64,000 nt of DNA. It comes from Myotis daubentonii. Lineage: Eukaryota; Chordata; Mammalia; Chiroptera; Vespertilionidae. Below, one piece after another: positions 47,591 to 57,440 of this stretch; position 1 is the first letter of the stretch; each line of letters starts with the position of its first letter. Under the pieces are notes generated by a model. The model was not told the origin of the DNA, searched no databases, and was given only the letters and a program-made list of their open reading frames with translations. The stretch covers positions 87,722,433-87,786,432 of the forward strand of contig NC_081842.1 in assembly GCF_963259705.1 (NCBI RefSeq), in the 5' to 3' direction. Both the position numbers and the translations under genes were made by a program.

Positions 47591-48260
47591 ACAAATAACT
47601 AAATTAGTTATAGTCCTTCATTGTTGGCTGGAACCATATTAATTGGTATATTTGGTAAACACTTTATCAACAAATTGTGCTATAGAATATATCAAATGTG
47701 TCTCATTGCTACGCTATCTTGACTATTGCAGCTTTATAGTAATTCTTGAAAATAGGTATTGCTATTCCTCCACTGTTTAAATTTTTATTATTCTAATTGT
47801 TTTGCTATTTCAGAAAATTTTAGAATCACTTTGTCAAATTATAAACTCTACAAATTATGCATATATATATATATATATATATATGTTATATACATTATAT
47901 ATGTTTTTGTATCTACAAATGGGGCACATATTAGTTTAGATTTATATACTTTAGAATTTCTTGGTGCCATTTCCAATTGTACCTAACAGTTTTGAATTTT
48001 GAATTATTCATTCCTAAAAAAATCTAAAATTAATTTTTATTGATCTTTTAGTAGAAGTATTGAGATTTTCTTTGTAGATAATTTTGTCATCTGTGAAAGG
48101 GCATTTTTATTTCTTTTTCCCCAATCTGAATCTTTTTTCTTTCTTTTTCTTAACATACTATGGAACCTAGGAAATAGATGTTATGATGTTGAATAAGAAG
48201 TATAAGAACAGTCTGTTTTCTTTCCAATCTCTGGTAGAAGCATTCAGTGTACCACAATTA

Positions 48261-48389
48261 TTCAAGGTGGGGCAAAAGTAGGTTTACAGTTATGAGTACA
48301 TGAAACAGTATATTCTTGCATTACTATATATTAATTTTTGTATTATTTTCCATACAACAACTGTTAACCTACTTTTGCCTCATTCTGTA
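48261..48389. mobile_element. TcMar MITE in L1
   Basis: Inverted ends GGTGGGGCAAAAGTAGGTTT and, reversed, GAATGAGGCAAAAGTAGGTT, with TA at both flanks (48259-48260 and about 48390). About 130 bp with an AT-rich core. A different mariner subfamily from the one at 40791. Confidence 0.85.
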
Positions 48390-48929
48390 TATGAAGTTAG
48401 TTGTACTTTTTCGGTTTTGGTTATTTGATTTTCTTTTGGATGATGCCTTTTAGCAGGTTGAAATAACTTTTTTCCCTATTTTGCTAAGAATTTCTATAAT
48501 GAATGAATGTTGAATTTTGCCAATTTTCTTTGTATCTACTGATATGATCTCCTATTTTTTCTCATCCAGTTTGTTGAAATGGTGAAACATCACTTGATTG
48601 TATTTCTATGTTTGATTTTTCAATATGGAATCAAATTTGCATTCCTGAAATTATCACCATTTAATTCAGATATAGTATCCTTTTCATGTATTACTGCTTT
48701 AAGTTTGCTAATATGTTGCTGATATTATTTCCATCTATGTTCACAAAATATATTATTTTGTAGATTAATTTTCTTGTTATACCTTTACATGGTTTTTGTA
48801 ACACTGGCCACAAAAAAGTTGGGAATTGCTTCAACTTATGATATTTCCTAGAAGACTGCATAGAACTAATAGAATTTTGTGTTCCTTAAACATTGTCAAG
48901 AATTAATCATTGAGTCTATCTGGGCCTGA

Positions 48930-48931
<2 letters not shown>

Positions 48932-48972
<41 letters not shown>
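48932..48972. repeat. (GT)n microsatellite
   Basis: About 20 GT units in the L1 fragment. Confidence 0.97.
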
Positions 48973-48974
<2 letters not shown>

Positions 48975-49267
48975 CTTTTTGAATAAAGTATTTTAAACAA
49001 CAAATTTAGCTATATTATAAATATAGCTACTTATTTCTTCAGGATGAATTTTCATAATTTATTTCTTTCAAGAAATTTATCAATTATATCTAAGATGTCA
49101 AATTTATTGACATGAAAGACATGTTTATGAAGAATTCATGTTTTAATGAAAGAATAGTGATGCATATTCTTTCATTCTGTAATTTGGAAATGGGTGTCTT
49201 CTGTCTTCTTTATAAGTATGACTGGCTGAGCTTTATATATTTGTTTGATATTTTTTAAAAATCAACT

Positions 49268-49367
49268 TTGCCTTGGCCCATGTCTCTAGGGTTATAGCAT
49301 TGACCTACTTGCTGAGGGGTTGTCCCAGGTTTGATTCCAAGTCAAAGGCATGTACCTGAGTTGCAGG
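49268..49367 (+). mobile_element. Partial old VES SINE (head only)
   Basis: 'ccttggcccatgtctctagggttatagcattgacct', then B-box-like GGTTTGATTCC and 'aagtcaaaggcatgtacctgagttgcagg'. The CT-rich body and tail are missing, and the sequence switches directly to the GC-rich block. Confidence 0.65.
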
Positions 49368-49384
49368 ATTTCTACTTCAACCAA

Positions 49385-49945
49385 GAGTAGCGCTTCCACA
49401 TGGCCCTCCTTCCCTGCCCATCTCTGTCCCCAGTCCTGTGGGTCTCTCCCTCCCCCTCCTTCATCTAACTTGGTGGGCCCTGCTCCGCCCCCTCCTCCTA
49501 CAACCTCCTGTCTTCAGCCTCCCCCTTTTCCCTCCAGGGGTAGAGCTCCCCAAAGGCTGTGAGGGGTGGGGCAGGGCTGTGTGGGGGCAGTGGGAGGGGG
49601 CAAGCCCAGGCAAGGCCTTGGAGGAGAGCTGGGGTGACTAGTCATGGGGAGGAAGAGGGAGAGTTGTGGAGCCTGTCCCATGGGAGAGGCACTGGGCTCC
49701 TCCACTGCTCCCACCCAGCAACTTTTCTAGGGCCCTGTATAGCTGTCACCCTCTGCCCCTCACTGCCTCCTGCTTCCTTTCAAGTTTTGGACTGGGGTTT
49801 TCTAATTCAGCCCTGCCCCCCTATTTGCTGCATCCCCAAGAGCCTGAGGCCACCCCTTGGCCTCGAGCAGGCACGCCTAGCCTGTACCTCCCCGCCTCTT
49901 GTAATGGTGCTACCCACTCTCCTGGAGTAGTTAGTGAAACTTAAC
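49385..49945 (+). other. GC-rich block of unknown origin
   Basis: About 560 bp that is sharply GC-richer than both sides. It contains pyrimidine tracts ending in CAG (e.g. before 49434 and 49781) and open frames of 66-123 codons in several frames, and ends near AATAAAAGG (49949). I recognise no protein. It lies just upstream of Helitron helicase sequence, so one reading is a segment picked up by a Helitron. Another is simply the GC-rich filler of a degenerate Helitron. Confidence 0.35.
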
Positions 49946-50034
49946 AAATAAAAGGAAGCAGCTCCGAAGATTATAAATTGTGCACTGATGACGCCACAGG
50001 CTGTGGAGGACTGCGTAGAGAAATCTCAATAGTA

Positions 50035-50759
50035 AATGGGGTCTTTGTAATGGTACCAGATTTATTATCAAAAGATTACAACCTAGCATTATCAAAGCAG
50101 AAGTAGTAACAGGATCTGCAGAGGGAGAGGTTGTTCTGATCCCAAGAATTGATTTGTCCCCGTCTGACACTGGCCTCCCATTTAAATTAATTCGACGACA
50201 GTTTCCCGTGATGCCAGCATTTGCGAGATTATTAATAAATCACAAGGACAAACTCTAGGCAGAGTAGGAATATTCCTACATGAACCCATTTTCACACATG
50301 GTCAGTTATATGTTGCTTTCTCTCAAGTTTGAAGAGCATGTGATGTTACAGTTAAAGTTCTAAGTACTTCATCACAAGGGAAATTAGTCAAGCACTCTGA
50401 AAGTGTTTTCACTCTTAATGTGGTGTACAGGGAGATATTATAATAAATTTAATCGCATTATCCGTCATTGGTTGCATCACTGTTGTTTTTATGTCATGTT
50501 TTTGTTGTTTTTATATCATGTTTTTGTTGTTTTCATGTCATGTTTTTGTTTGTTTTTATATCATGCCTCTGTTGTTGTTATATCCTTTTGTTACTGGTTA
50601 TTTATTAATAAATTTATATATTATTTTCATATACGTTTTACTAATTTCCTTTCATTTCTCACACTTCTATTATAGAGAAAGGGCAAATAGCAATATTAAA
50701 ATATTTCCACTAATTAATTTCCTTTTAATGTGCATGAATTTCAAGCACTGGGCTACTAG
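50035..50759 (+). pseudogene. Autonomous Helitron relic: helicase C-terminus plus 3' end
   Basis: Translated segments at about 50095-50370 match the C-terminal part of the PIF1-like helicase domain of Helitron Rep/Hel proteins: EVVLIPRIDLSPSD, then [11 protein letters not shown], then INKSQGQTL and GQLYVAFS (helicase motifs V-VI). A one-base deletion near 50225-50231 shifts the frame, and a TGA at 50330-50332 replaces the arginine expected after FS-V. The element then runs through AT-rich 3' sequence to a Helitron terminus GGGCTACTAG (50759) followed by host T. The Rep domain and the rest of the helicase are absent, so it is dead. Confidence 0.88.
50484..50582 (+). repeat. Minisatellite in Helitron 3' region
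   Basis: Four copies of a roughly 25-bp unit, GTTTTTATGTCATGTTTTTG type. On the plus strand it gives a repetitive hydrophobic reading that is not a real protein. Confidence 0.9.
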
Positions 50760-50999
50760 TATATGGAGTATATATAAGCCTAATATGGTAAGTGTCCAAC
50801 AGAGTGGTTGACCGACCGGTCTCATGATGTGCAGTGACCACTGCTGGGGTACAGCCTATAGGAACTGGGCAAGAGACAGGCCGGACATGCTCTGGATCCC
50901 TCCTGCAGTCCCTCCCTGGCCACCAACCCGGTCGGCCCCGATTGCTGGTCAGGTGGAGGGACCCTCCCCGTGCATGAATTTTGTGCACCAGGCATCTAG
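50760..50999 (+). mobile_element. Short Helitron abutting the autonomous relic
   Basis: 5' region TATATATAAGCCTAATATGG just after the previous element's CTAG-T. The 3' end has GTGCATGAATTTTGTGCAC (50970-50988), then GGCATCTAG (50999). A degenerate CTCF-like motif lies near 50835. The exact 5' boundary is uncertain because the TC start is not clear. Confidence 0.8.
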
Positions 51000-51223
51000 T
51001 CAATTATAAGATGAAAAATTCTTCTTACAACAGTGTACTTCTGCTTTCTTATTTTATCCTATTTTACTTTTAGAGTCTATAAACCACATTGTTATCATTT
51101 TTGCTTTAGATACCAATTATATTTATAGTGATTTAAAAGTCCCTGTGTCTATTGCTCTCTAGGTTTCCATACTCTGGTAATCATTTCCATTCAAACTTGA
51201 ACACATCACTAAAAATTTACTTA

Positions 51224-52276
51224 TCTACACTAATAAAAGACAAAGATGCTAATTGACCTTACCTTCGCTATGCCCTAAGCCACGCCCACCAGCCAATAAG
51301 GGCGACTATATGCAAATTAACCCAACCAAGATGGTGGCCAGCAGCCACGGAGCTGGAGCAAGCAGGAGGCTTGGTTGCCCAGGCGATGGAGGAAGCCAAG
51401 CTTCCCGCCAGCCCTGAGCCGGCTGTGGCTTCCACTCAGGGCAACAAAGTTTCAATTATATTAGACAAATAAATCCCAGAAACCTGCTTCCAGCCAGCCT
51501 CCACTGGAGCTTGGGTGGGTGGGGGTTGTGGCCAGCCTGCAAATAGCCATCAACCCCTCACCCAGGCTGGCCACATCCTTATGGGGTGAGGGTCCCCGCT
51601 GCGGGGCTTAGACAGCCTGGAAACGGCCCTCAGCCCCTCACCCAGACTGGCCAGGCACTCCAGCGGGGACCTCCACCCTGAAGGGGCTGTGGCCAGTGTG
51701 CAAACAGCCATCAGCCGCTCACTCAGGCTGGCCAGGCACTCCAGCGGGACCCCCACCCTGATTCGGGACACCCTTCAGGGCAAACCAGCCGGCCCCCACC
51801 CATGCACTAGGTCTTTATCCAATATAAAAATAGGGTAATATGCAAATTGACGCTAACAGCAGAGCAACTGGGAATAACTGGTCACTATAACACACACTGA
51901 CCACGAGGGGGCAGATGCTCAATGCAGGAGCTGCCCCCTGGTGGTCAGTGCGCTCCCACAGGGGGAGCTCTGCTCTGTCACAAGCCAGGCTGACAGCTGT
52001 CAGTACAGCGATGGTGGCAGGAGCCGCTCCCGCCTCCTCAGCAACGCTAAAGATTTCCGACTACAGCTATGCCTGCTCCCCGCTGGCAAGTGGACATCCC
52101 CCAAGGGCTCCCGGGCTGCCAGAGGGATGTCTGACTGCCAGATTAGGCCCAATCCCCTGGGGAGCGGGCCTAAGCCAACAGGTTGTCATCCCCAGAGGGG
52201 TCCCAGAATGAGAGAGGGCACAGGAGGGCTGAGGGTCCCTCCCTAGTAAACAAATTTTTGTGCACTGGGCCTCTAG
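51224..52276 (+). mobile_element. Composite two-unit Helitron, copy D
   Basis: Start TCTACACTAATAAAAGAC (51224), end GGGCCTCTAG (52276), host A/T. Unit 1 (51224-51817): KLF-like CCACGCCCACC (51280-51290), CCAAT (51291-51297), octamer (51310-51317) and YY1-like CCAAGATGG (51326-51334), then three copies of the 80-bp repeat. The dead internal terminus reads GCACTAGGTCTTTA, then unit 2 starts TCC at 51818. Unit 2 has an inverted CTCF-like pair at 51897-51948. This copy preserves the inter-unit junction best on the plus strand. Confidence 0.92.
51897..51948. promoter_or_regulatory. Palindromic CTCF-like motif pair
   Basis: Forward CTGACCACGAGGGGGCAG (51897-51914, one mismatch) and reverse CTGCCCCCTGGTGGTCAG (51931-51948, exact core). 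The 18-nt arms are complementary except for one position and enclose a 16-nt loop. Binding and function untested. Confidence 0.6.
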
Positions 52277-54187
52277 TATTCTTATATTCCTGTATGACAC
52301 CTAATGTCTCTTCCTAAACTCTACCCAAGATGACCTAAAGCTCACTCTACATCTCCTCTTGGAAAAATGTGTCTTTCCTTCAATTTCAAACTACTTGTTT
52401 ACTCTGAATCTTGTCTCATTTTGTACTTCTATTTATGTAGCTATAGTAGCAATCAGAAGGAGAAAAAAAAGTCTCATTTTAGAAGTATTCACCTAATAAT
52501 TGTCTGATATTAATAAGGTTAATCATTGAAAAAAATAATCTTAAAATATTTATATTTTTCAGATAACTCTAAATATTACTAAATGTGTATAGGTATTAAG
52601 CAACAACAGATGCTAACATCTTAAAAAGTGAGACAACCAGATATCATATGCCTCTTGATGGAAGAACACAATACCATCTAGATTTGTCAAAATGATCGGA
52701 TACAAGTGACCTTAATTCTGGACCCATCTTTTTCCAATTTGCAGGAAATATGGAGGAGAGAAAAAAGCATGCAATCATCAAAATCCAGACTTTGGAAAAC
52801 TCTACAAGTCAAATAGCCTGGGTTCTTCAGCAAGTTATTTATAAAGAATTAGAGGGGAATTTATAAAATAGTGGAGACATAATAAAAGTAAATAGTAAAA
52901 AAAAGGTGGACTAAAGGATGGTGTCTAGGAATGCATATTTGGGTCATTCAACTATTAAGAAACATAAAAAGTGATTAATATGAATTTCAGAAGATTGACT
53001 AATTTATGAGGAAGGGGACAGCTGTGATTAGGAAGGTGCAATTGGAAGATGCTTCCGAATCTGTGCCCAGCAACCCCACATTCCAGACACACCACTACTA
53101 ATATTTGGGGCAGGGGGTCTCAGAGAAGAAGTTTCAGTAGATTACAAATAATTCAAGTCTATAGAAGTTTTATCATGTGGTAGTTTAGTTTGAACTGTGG
53201 AACCAGACTGCTGCTTGAGTTCCAATCCCATGTATATTCTGGCATCAGAACTTTTGACAAATTTCTTCATCTGTAAAATAGAAATAGCTTCACTCGGAGG
53301 TTTGTAATGAGTATTAAAAGAAATACTTTGGAAAAATAGTTTTACGTTTTTTAAATGAGATAGAGAATATTTGTGGTATTATTCAGGAGTGAACCTGCAC
53401 ATTTTTTTTAATTGTAATTCCAGCAAGGGTCTCTAGTTCATCTAGGAAAAACTTCAAAAGTGAGATAGCCTTATGAGTTGAAATTTGAAAGGTAAAATGT
53501 AAAACTTCAACTGAAGTGCAAATACTCAGATTGAACTAAATTCAAATAGCATCAATGTATCTTCCAGATGAAATGGCAAATATTTTCCAAACACTATTGC
53601 ATTCTTTAGGCTCCACCAGTTTTATTACTAATTTTTGCTCAATATCTTTAGTGTGAGACCCCTTTACCTCTCACTTTCTCTGCATGACACTTACTTAAAA
53701 AGTTGTTGAGAAACCTTTTAGGAAAGGCAAGCTTTGTGTTGACTGGTATGGTTAGTTGGAATTTCATGGAACATTTGAAGGCCATGTTGAATAAACAAAG
53801 AGCCAAACTTGATTAAACTGATTTTCTTATAGATGTAATTAAACATTACATAGTTCTTTTCAGATTAAATTTGGAGTTCATTTTTATATAAAGCTTGTAC
53901 AAACAATTGACACATTTGGATATAGTTTCATTTAATGGTTCATTCTTTTACAGTAGTAGTTTCAAAATAGCTTTCATATTTATGATAATTATTCTTTGAT
54001 ACATTCAAATATTTAAAGTTAATATGTTTTACCTTACTTTATTTAGAAATATTAATTACATCCTGGCCTCCTGAAAGATAAGGACTTAGCAATTATTTTC
54101 ACATTTTTCAAATTACTTTCTGAAGGTAAATACTCATAGATAGGGAACAGAATGACAGCTGTCTGAGGGGAGGGGGTTTTCAGGGTT
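52277..54187. other. Unique AT-rich sequence (with one MIR)
   Basis: No exon or RNA gene recognised. Contains the MIR at 53180-53345. Confidence 0.45.
53180..53345 (+). repeat. MIR SINE
   Basis: 'actgtggaaccagactgctgcttgagttccaatccca', 'aatttcttcatctgtaaaatagaaatag' and 'ggtttgtaatgagtattaaaag' match the MIR order. Confidence 0.75.
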
Positions 54188-54453
54188 GAATGAAAAAGGT
54201 GAAGGGATTAAGAAAGAAAAAACCTCATAGACACAGACAACAGCATGATGCTTACCAGAGAGGAAGGGGGTGGGGTAAGGTAGAAGAGGATAAAGGAGGA
54301 TAAAGGGAGGATAAATGGTGACAGAAGGAGACTTGACTTGGGGTGGTGAACACACAATACAATAAACAGATGACGTTTTATAGAATTGAACACCTGAAAC
54401 CTATATAATTTTATTAACTAACGTCACCCCAATAAATTCAATAAAGAAAAAAA
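54188..54453 (+). repeat. L1 3' end, plus strand
   Basis: 'aagggattaagaaagaaaaaacctcatagacacagacaacagcatgatgcttaccagagaggaagg', 'gaaggagacttgacttggggtggtgaacacacaatacaataaacagatga' and 'cacctgaaacctatataattttattaac...ccccaataaattcaataaag'. A familiar laurasiatherian L1 3'UTR, 5' truncated. Confidence 0.8.
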
Positions 54454-54826
54454 GCTTTGGGAATTTTTGTTTTTTGGCATAATTCCTTTGCTCTGTCACA
54501 AATAGTTAAAATATGCATCATCGTAAAAACTATTGATTCAAAATGTTATCCTGTCTAAAATATATTTTATTATGAAACTCATACAATGTTTTAAAGTTTA
54601 TACACTATAGAAATTTATAGTATTCATAGGTATAGGTTCCAGTAAATCCAACCCCCAGAAATAATCACTGTCGACATATGGCTCAAAAGTATCTTTTGTG
54701 TACAAATCACTTGTGTGTGTACATATAGCTTACGTGTGATCATACTATTCCTAATTCATCTACCTTTGTAGACCAAGGAAACATTGCTTCATGTAGAAGT
54801 TTATACATATGTAAAATAAAGTTTAC

Positions 54827-54828
<2 letters not shown>

Positions 54829-54872
<44 letters not shown>
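54829..54872. repeat. (TA)n microsatellite, left part
   Basis: About 20 TA units ending at the A before the Helitron TC. Confidence 0.97.
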
Positions 54873-54875
<3 letters not shown>

Positions 54876-55508
54876 ACACTAATAAAAGAGAAAAATGGTA
54901 ATTGGCGTACGAGCTACCCTTTTCATTGGCTAATCAGGGCTATATGCAAATTAACTGCCAACTAAGATTGGCAGTTAACTGCCGACAAGATGGCGGCTAA
55001 TTTGCATATGTAGGCACAATGCAGGGAGGCGAAAGGGAAAGCAGGAAGAAGCCCCCTGCCACTGACAGTGATTGGAAACCCAGGGGGGAGCTAAGAGTTG
55101 GGGGGCAGGGCAAAAGCGGCCCTGGGGCTGCCTTTGCCCTGCCCCCCAGCCATGATCAGAGAATCAGGCGCCTTTTCCGCCCTGGCCAGTGATAGCAGGA
55201 AGTAGGGGTGGAGCCAGCGATGGGAGCTGGGCACGGTCGAAGCTGGCAGTCCCAGGAGCTAGGGGTCCCTTGCCTGGGCCTAAAGCGAAGCCCACGATCG
55301 TGGGGCTGCTGCAGCTGCAGGTCCCCGCTGCCCGGGCCGGATGCCTAGGCCAGAGGCGTCAGGCCTGGGCAAGGGGCCGATCCTGCGATTGGAGGGTGAT
55401 GGGGGTCAACGCCTGAGGGCTCCCAGTATGTGAGAGCGGGCAGGCTGGGCTGAGGGACACTCCCCCCCACACACACCCAGTGCACGAATTTCGTGCACCG
55501 GGCCCCTA

Positions 55509-55509
<1 letters not shown>
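54873..55509 (+). mobile_element. Non-autonomous Helitron in TA microsatellite
   Basis: Start TCAACACTAATAAAAGAG, end GGGCCCCTAG (55509), host A/T. 5' motifs: inverted CCAAT (54925-54930), octamer ATGCAAAT (54944-54951), YY1 CAAGATGGCGGC (54986-54997) and a reverse octamer (55000-55007). The body has a perfect 15-bp inverted repeat with an 18-nt loop (55100-55114 and 55133-55147). The 3' hairpin GTGCACGAATTTCGTGCAC is at 55481-55499. It shares its 5' module with unit 1 of the composites, but has its own body. Confidence 0.93.

Positions 55510-55557
<48 letters not shown>
55510..55557. repeat. (TA)n microsatellite between two Helitrons
   Basis: 24 TA units, the same tract as at 54829 interrupted by the Helitron, or independently expanded. 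Confidence 0.97.
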
Positions 55558-55560
<3 letters not shown>

Positions 55561-55933
55561 TATCTAATAAAGAGGGAATATGCAAATTGACCATCACAAC
55601 ATCACAAAGATGGCGGCACCCAGTCCCCTCAGCCCCACGAGTCCCCCAGACCTTTCAGCCCTTCTAGGGGGAGGAGGAGTTGTTGGCAGGCGCACAGTGC
55701 AGCCGGACCCGTCCTCAGCCTCCCAGCCGCCCAGGGCCACCCAAGGCTCAGGTAACCAGGGCCAGCTGAGGCTTGCACTGCTGGCAGTGGCAGCAGCAGA
55801 GGTGTGATGGGGTGTCACATTCCCCTGACTTCCAGGTCACCTCCCACCCTTGAGGCCTCCCAGGCTGTGAGAGGGGGCAGGCCGGGCTGAGGGACCCTCC
55901 TCAAGTGCATAAATTTTTATGCATTAGGCCTCT

Positions 55934-55935
<2 letters not shown>
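55558..55935 (+). mobile_element. Non-autonomous Helitron, second in the microsatellite
   Basis: Start TCCTATCTAATAAAGAGGG, octamer ATGCAAAT (55580-55587), YY1 AAAGATGGCGGC (55606-55617), 3' hairpin TGCATAAATTTTTATGCA (55907-55924), end GGCCTCTAG (55935). Best match in the window is the copy at 23231. Confidence 0.95.

Positions 55936-55989
<54 letters not shown>
55936..55989. repeat. (CT)n(TA)n microsatellite
   Basis: CT tract to about 55964 then TA to 55989, starting at the Helitron 3' border. Confidence 0.97.
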
Positions 55990-56394
55990 GTTAATGCAGC
56001 TTTTAGCACTTGATAAAGAAGTTTCAAACAAAAAGTTAAGGAAACATTTTGAGAGAGACCAATACAGAAAGCACTTATTCACACTGGCCCATAGCATATT
56101 TAAAAACCATTCATTGGAATGTCTACTGCTTCACATTTTTAAAAGGTTAGTAATTAGAGCTATTAACAAGATCCAGTCCCTAGTGACACTGTACAGAAGA
56201 GCAAGGCCAGCCACCTCAGAACACTCTAATCCATAGTGATGGTTGAAAGAGAAAAAAATATTTGAGCCTGTGTTTTCCAATCTTTTTCATAGTAGCATGG
56301 CATATGTCTCAACTGCATTGAGACATTTTTATGCCATTTCTTTATAGACAGGGAGTTATGAGAAAAGAGATATTAGAATATATTTATTCACTCT
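55990..56394. other. Unique sequence
   Basis: An 80-codon open frame at 55994-56236 shows no known motif. Nothing assigned. Confidence 0.4.
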
Positions 56395-56560
56395 AATTAG
56401 TCATTTATTCAGTAAATCTTTATTAGACTACTATGTGCTGAGCACTATGCTGGGCACGAGGGACACAACACTGAGCACAGACACCAAGTTCTGCTCTCAG
56501 ATGAGCATCTGTTGAGAGAAACAGACACTCATCAAAAATTACAAATGAAAGTCTAAAAAT
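56395..56560 (-). repeat. Antisense L2 3' end
   Basis: 'cagtaaatctttattagactactatgtgctgagcactatgctgggcacgagggacacaacactgagcacagac' is the reverse of the L2 3' block. Confidence 0.8.
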
Positions 56561-57440
56561 TACTGGCGTGTTACTTGTTTCAATGTTAGGTACCTAGTGA
56601 TACAAAGAAAATAAAAGATTAGTTTCAATCACAAATATTTATTACCTAATAGTTGCATAAAAGAAAAAGTAATAATGCAAAGATACCCCAGATAATAATG
56701 CCCTTGATTACCCCAGAGTCTGTGAGGGAAAATAAGGAGTAAACATGTAATCGCTAAGCAAGGCAGTATGTTGGTACCACGTAAGCAGTGAGAGATGAAT
56801 GAGTGTATCATAGGCATGACTAAACCTGCCAAATGGTTTTCTAATGTAATGACAGATGTAATGCAAAACAATACACTGCTTCACAGTGTGTGCGCTTCCT
56901 AATAGAAAACATCTACATCTGAGTCATGAAAAAAATGCATTGAAGTTGTATCAAGCTAAACATATTCATTTTTTTCACATAAACATTGATTACAAGTCTT
57001 CCTGACTAGTGGTTTCAATCATGATTTGAAATGATTTGATTTAAATTATATCTTTCTTATAGAAGATTTGTCCAAACACATAGAGCAAATCTTCCCCTAA
57101 AGTCTTACAGGCTTTAAATCAATCAGTAAGTGGAATTTTAACAGAGGTAACCACAAAACTTACATTTCCAAGTTCTAACTTATTATTGTGAAAAATTGCT
57201 GCATACTCAGGATGAGTTCAATCAAAGCTTGTCTGAGTTCACTCTCAGGTTTGTTGATCTTTGGGAGGAAAATCTTACTACAGAGATAGAATGCACTGGA
57301 AAACAAAGACAGACTTGTCCAACCCTCATGAGGGATGATGGCACAGAGAGCTGACCTGACTTTAGATCCAATGGTTTGAGTTTGAACTTTAGGATGTTGT
57401 AAATGTGCATTCGTAGCATTTAAAAACTCTTGTCCTTGCA
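56561..57440. other. Unique sequence with a possible minus-strand ORF
   Basis: A minus-strand 88-codon open frame (57175-57441) contains an acceptor-like TCTTTGTTTTCCAG at about 57297-57310, followed by INKPESELRQALIELILSMQ. I recognise no family. Treat as unsupported. Confidence 0.3.

Larger units (their letters stand above)
47630..49262 (-). pseudogene. Antisense L1 ORF2 fragment
   Basis: The plus strand reads as the reverse of an L1 ORF2: 'ggtattgctattcctccactgt', 'gcaggttgaaataacttttttccctatt', 'ttgaattttgccaattttctttg', 'tgcattcctgaaat' and 'tctatctgggcctgatttg'. All frames are broken. Interrupted by a mariner MITE (48261-48389), a TA tract (about 47861-47884) and a GT tract (48932-48972). 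Confidence 0.78.

Noticed and set aside
50403..50811. Hydrophobic open frames of 90-106 codons resembling a membrane protein
   Set aside because: Minisatellite and AT-rich 3' part of a Helitron; the apparent membrane segments are TTT/GTT repeats.
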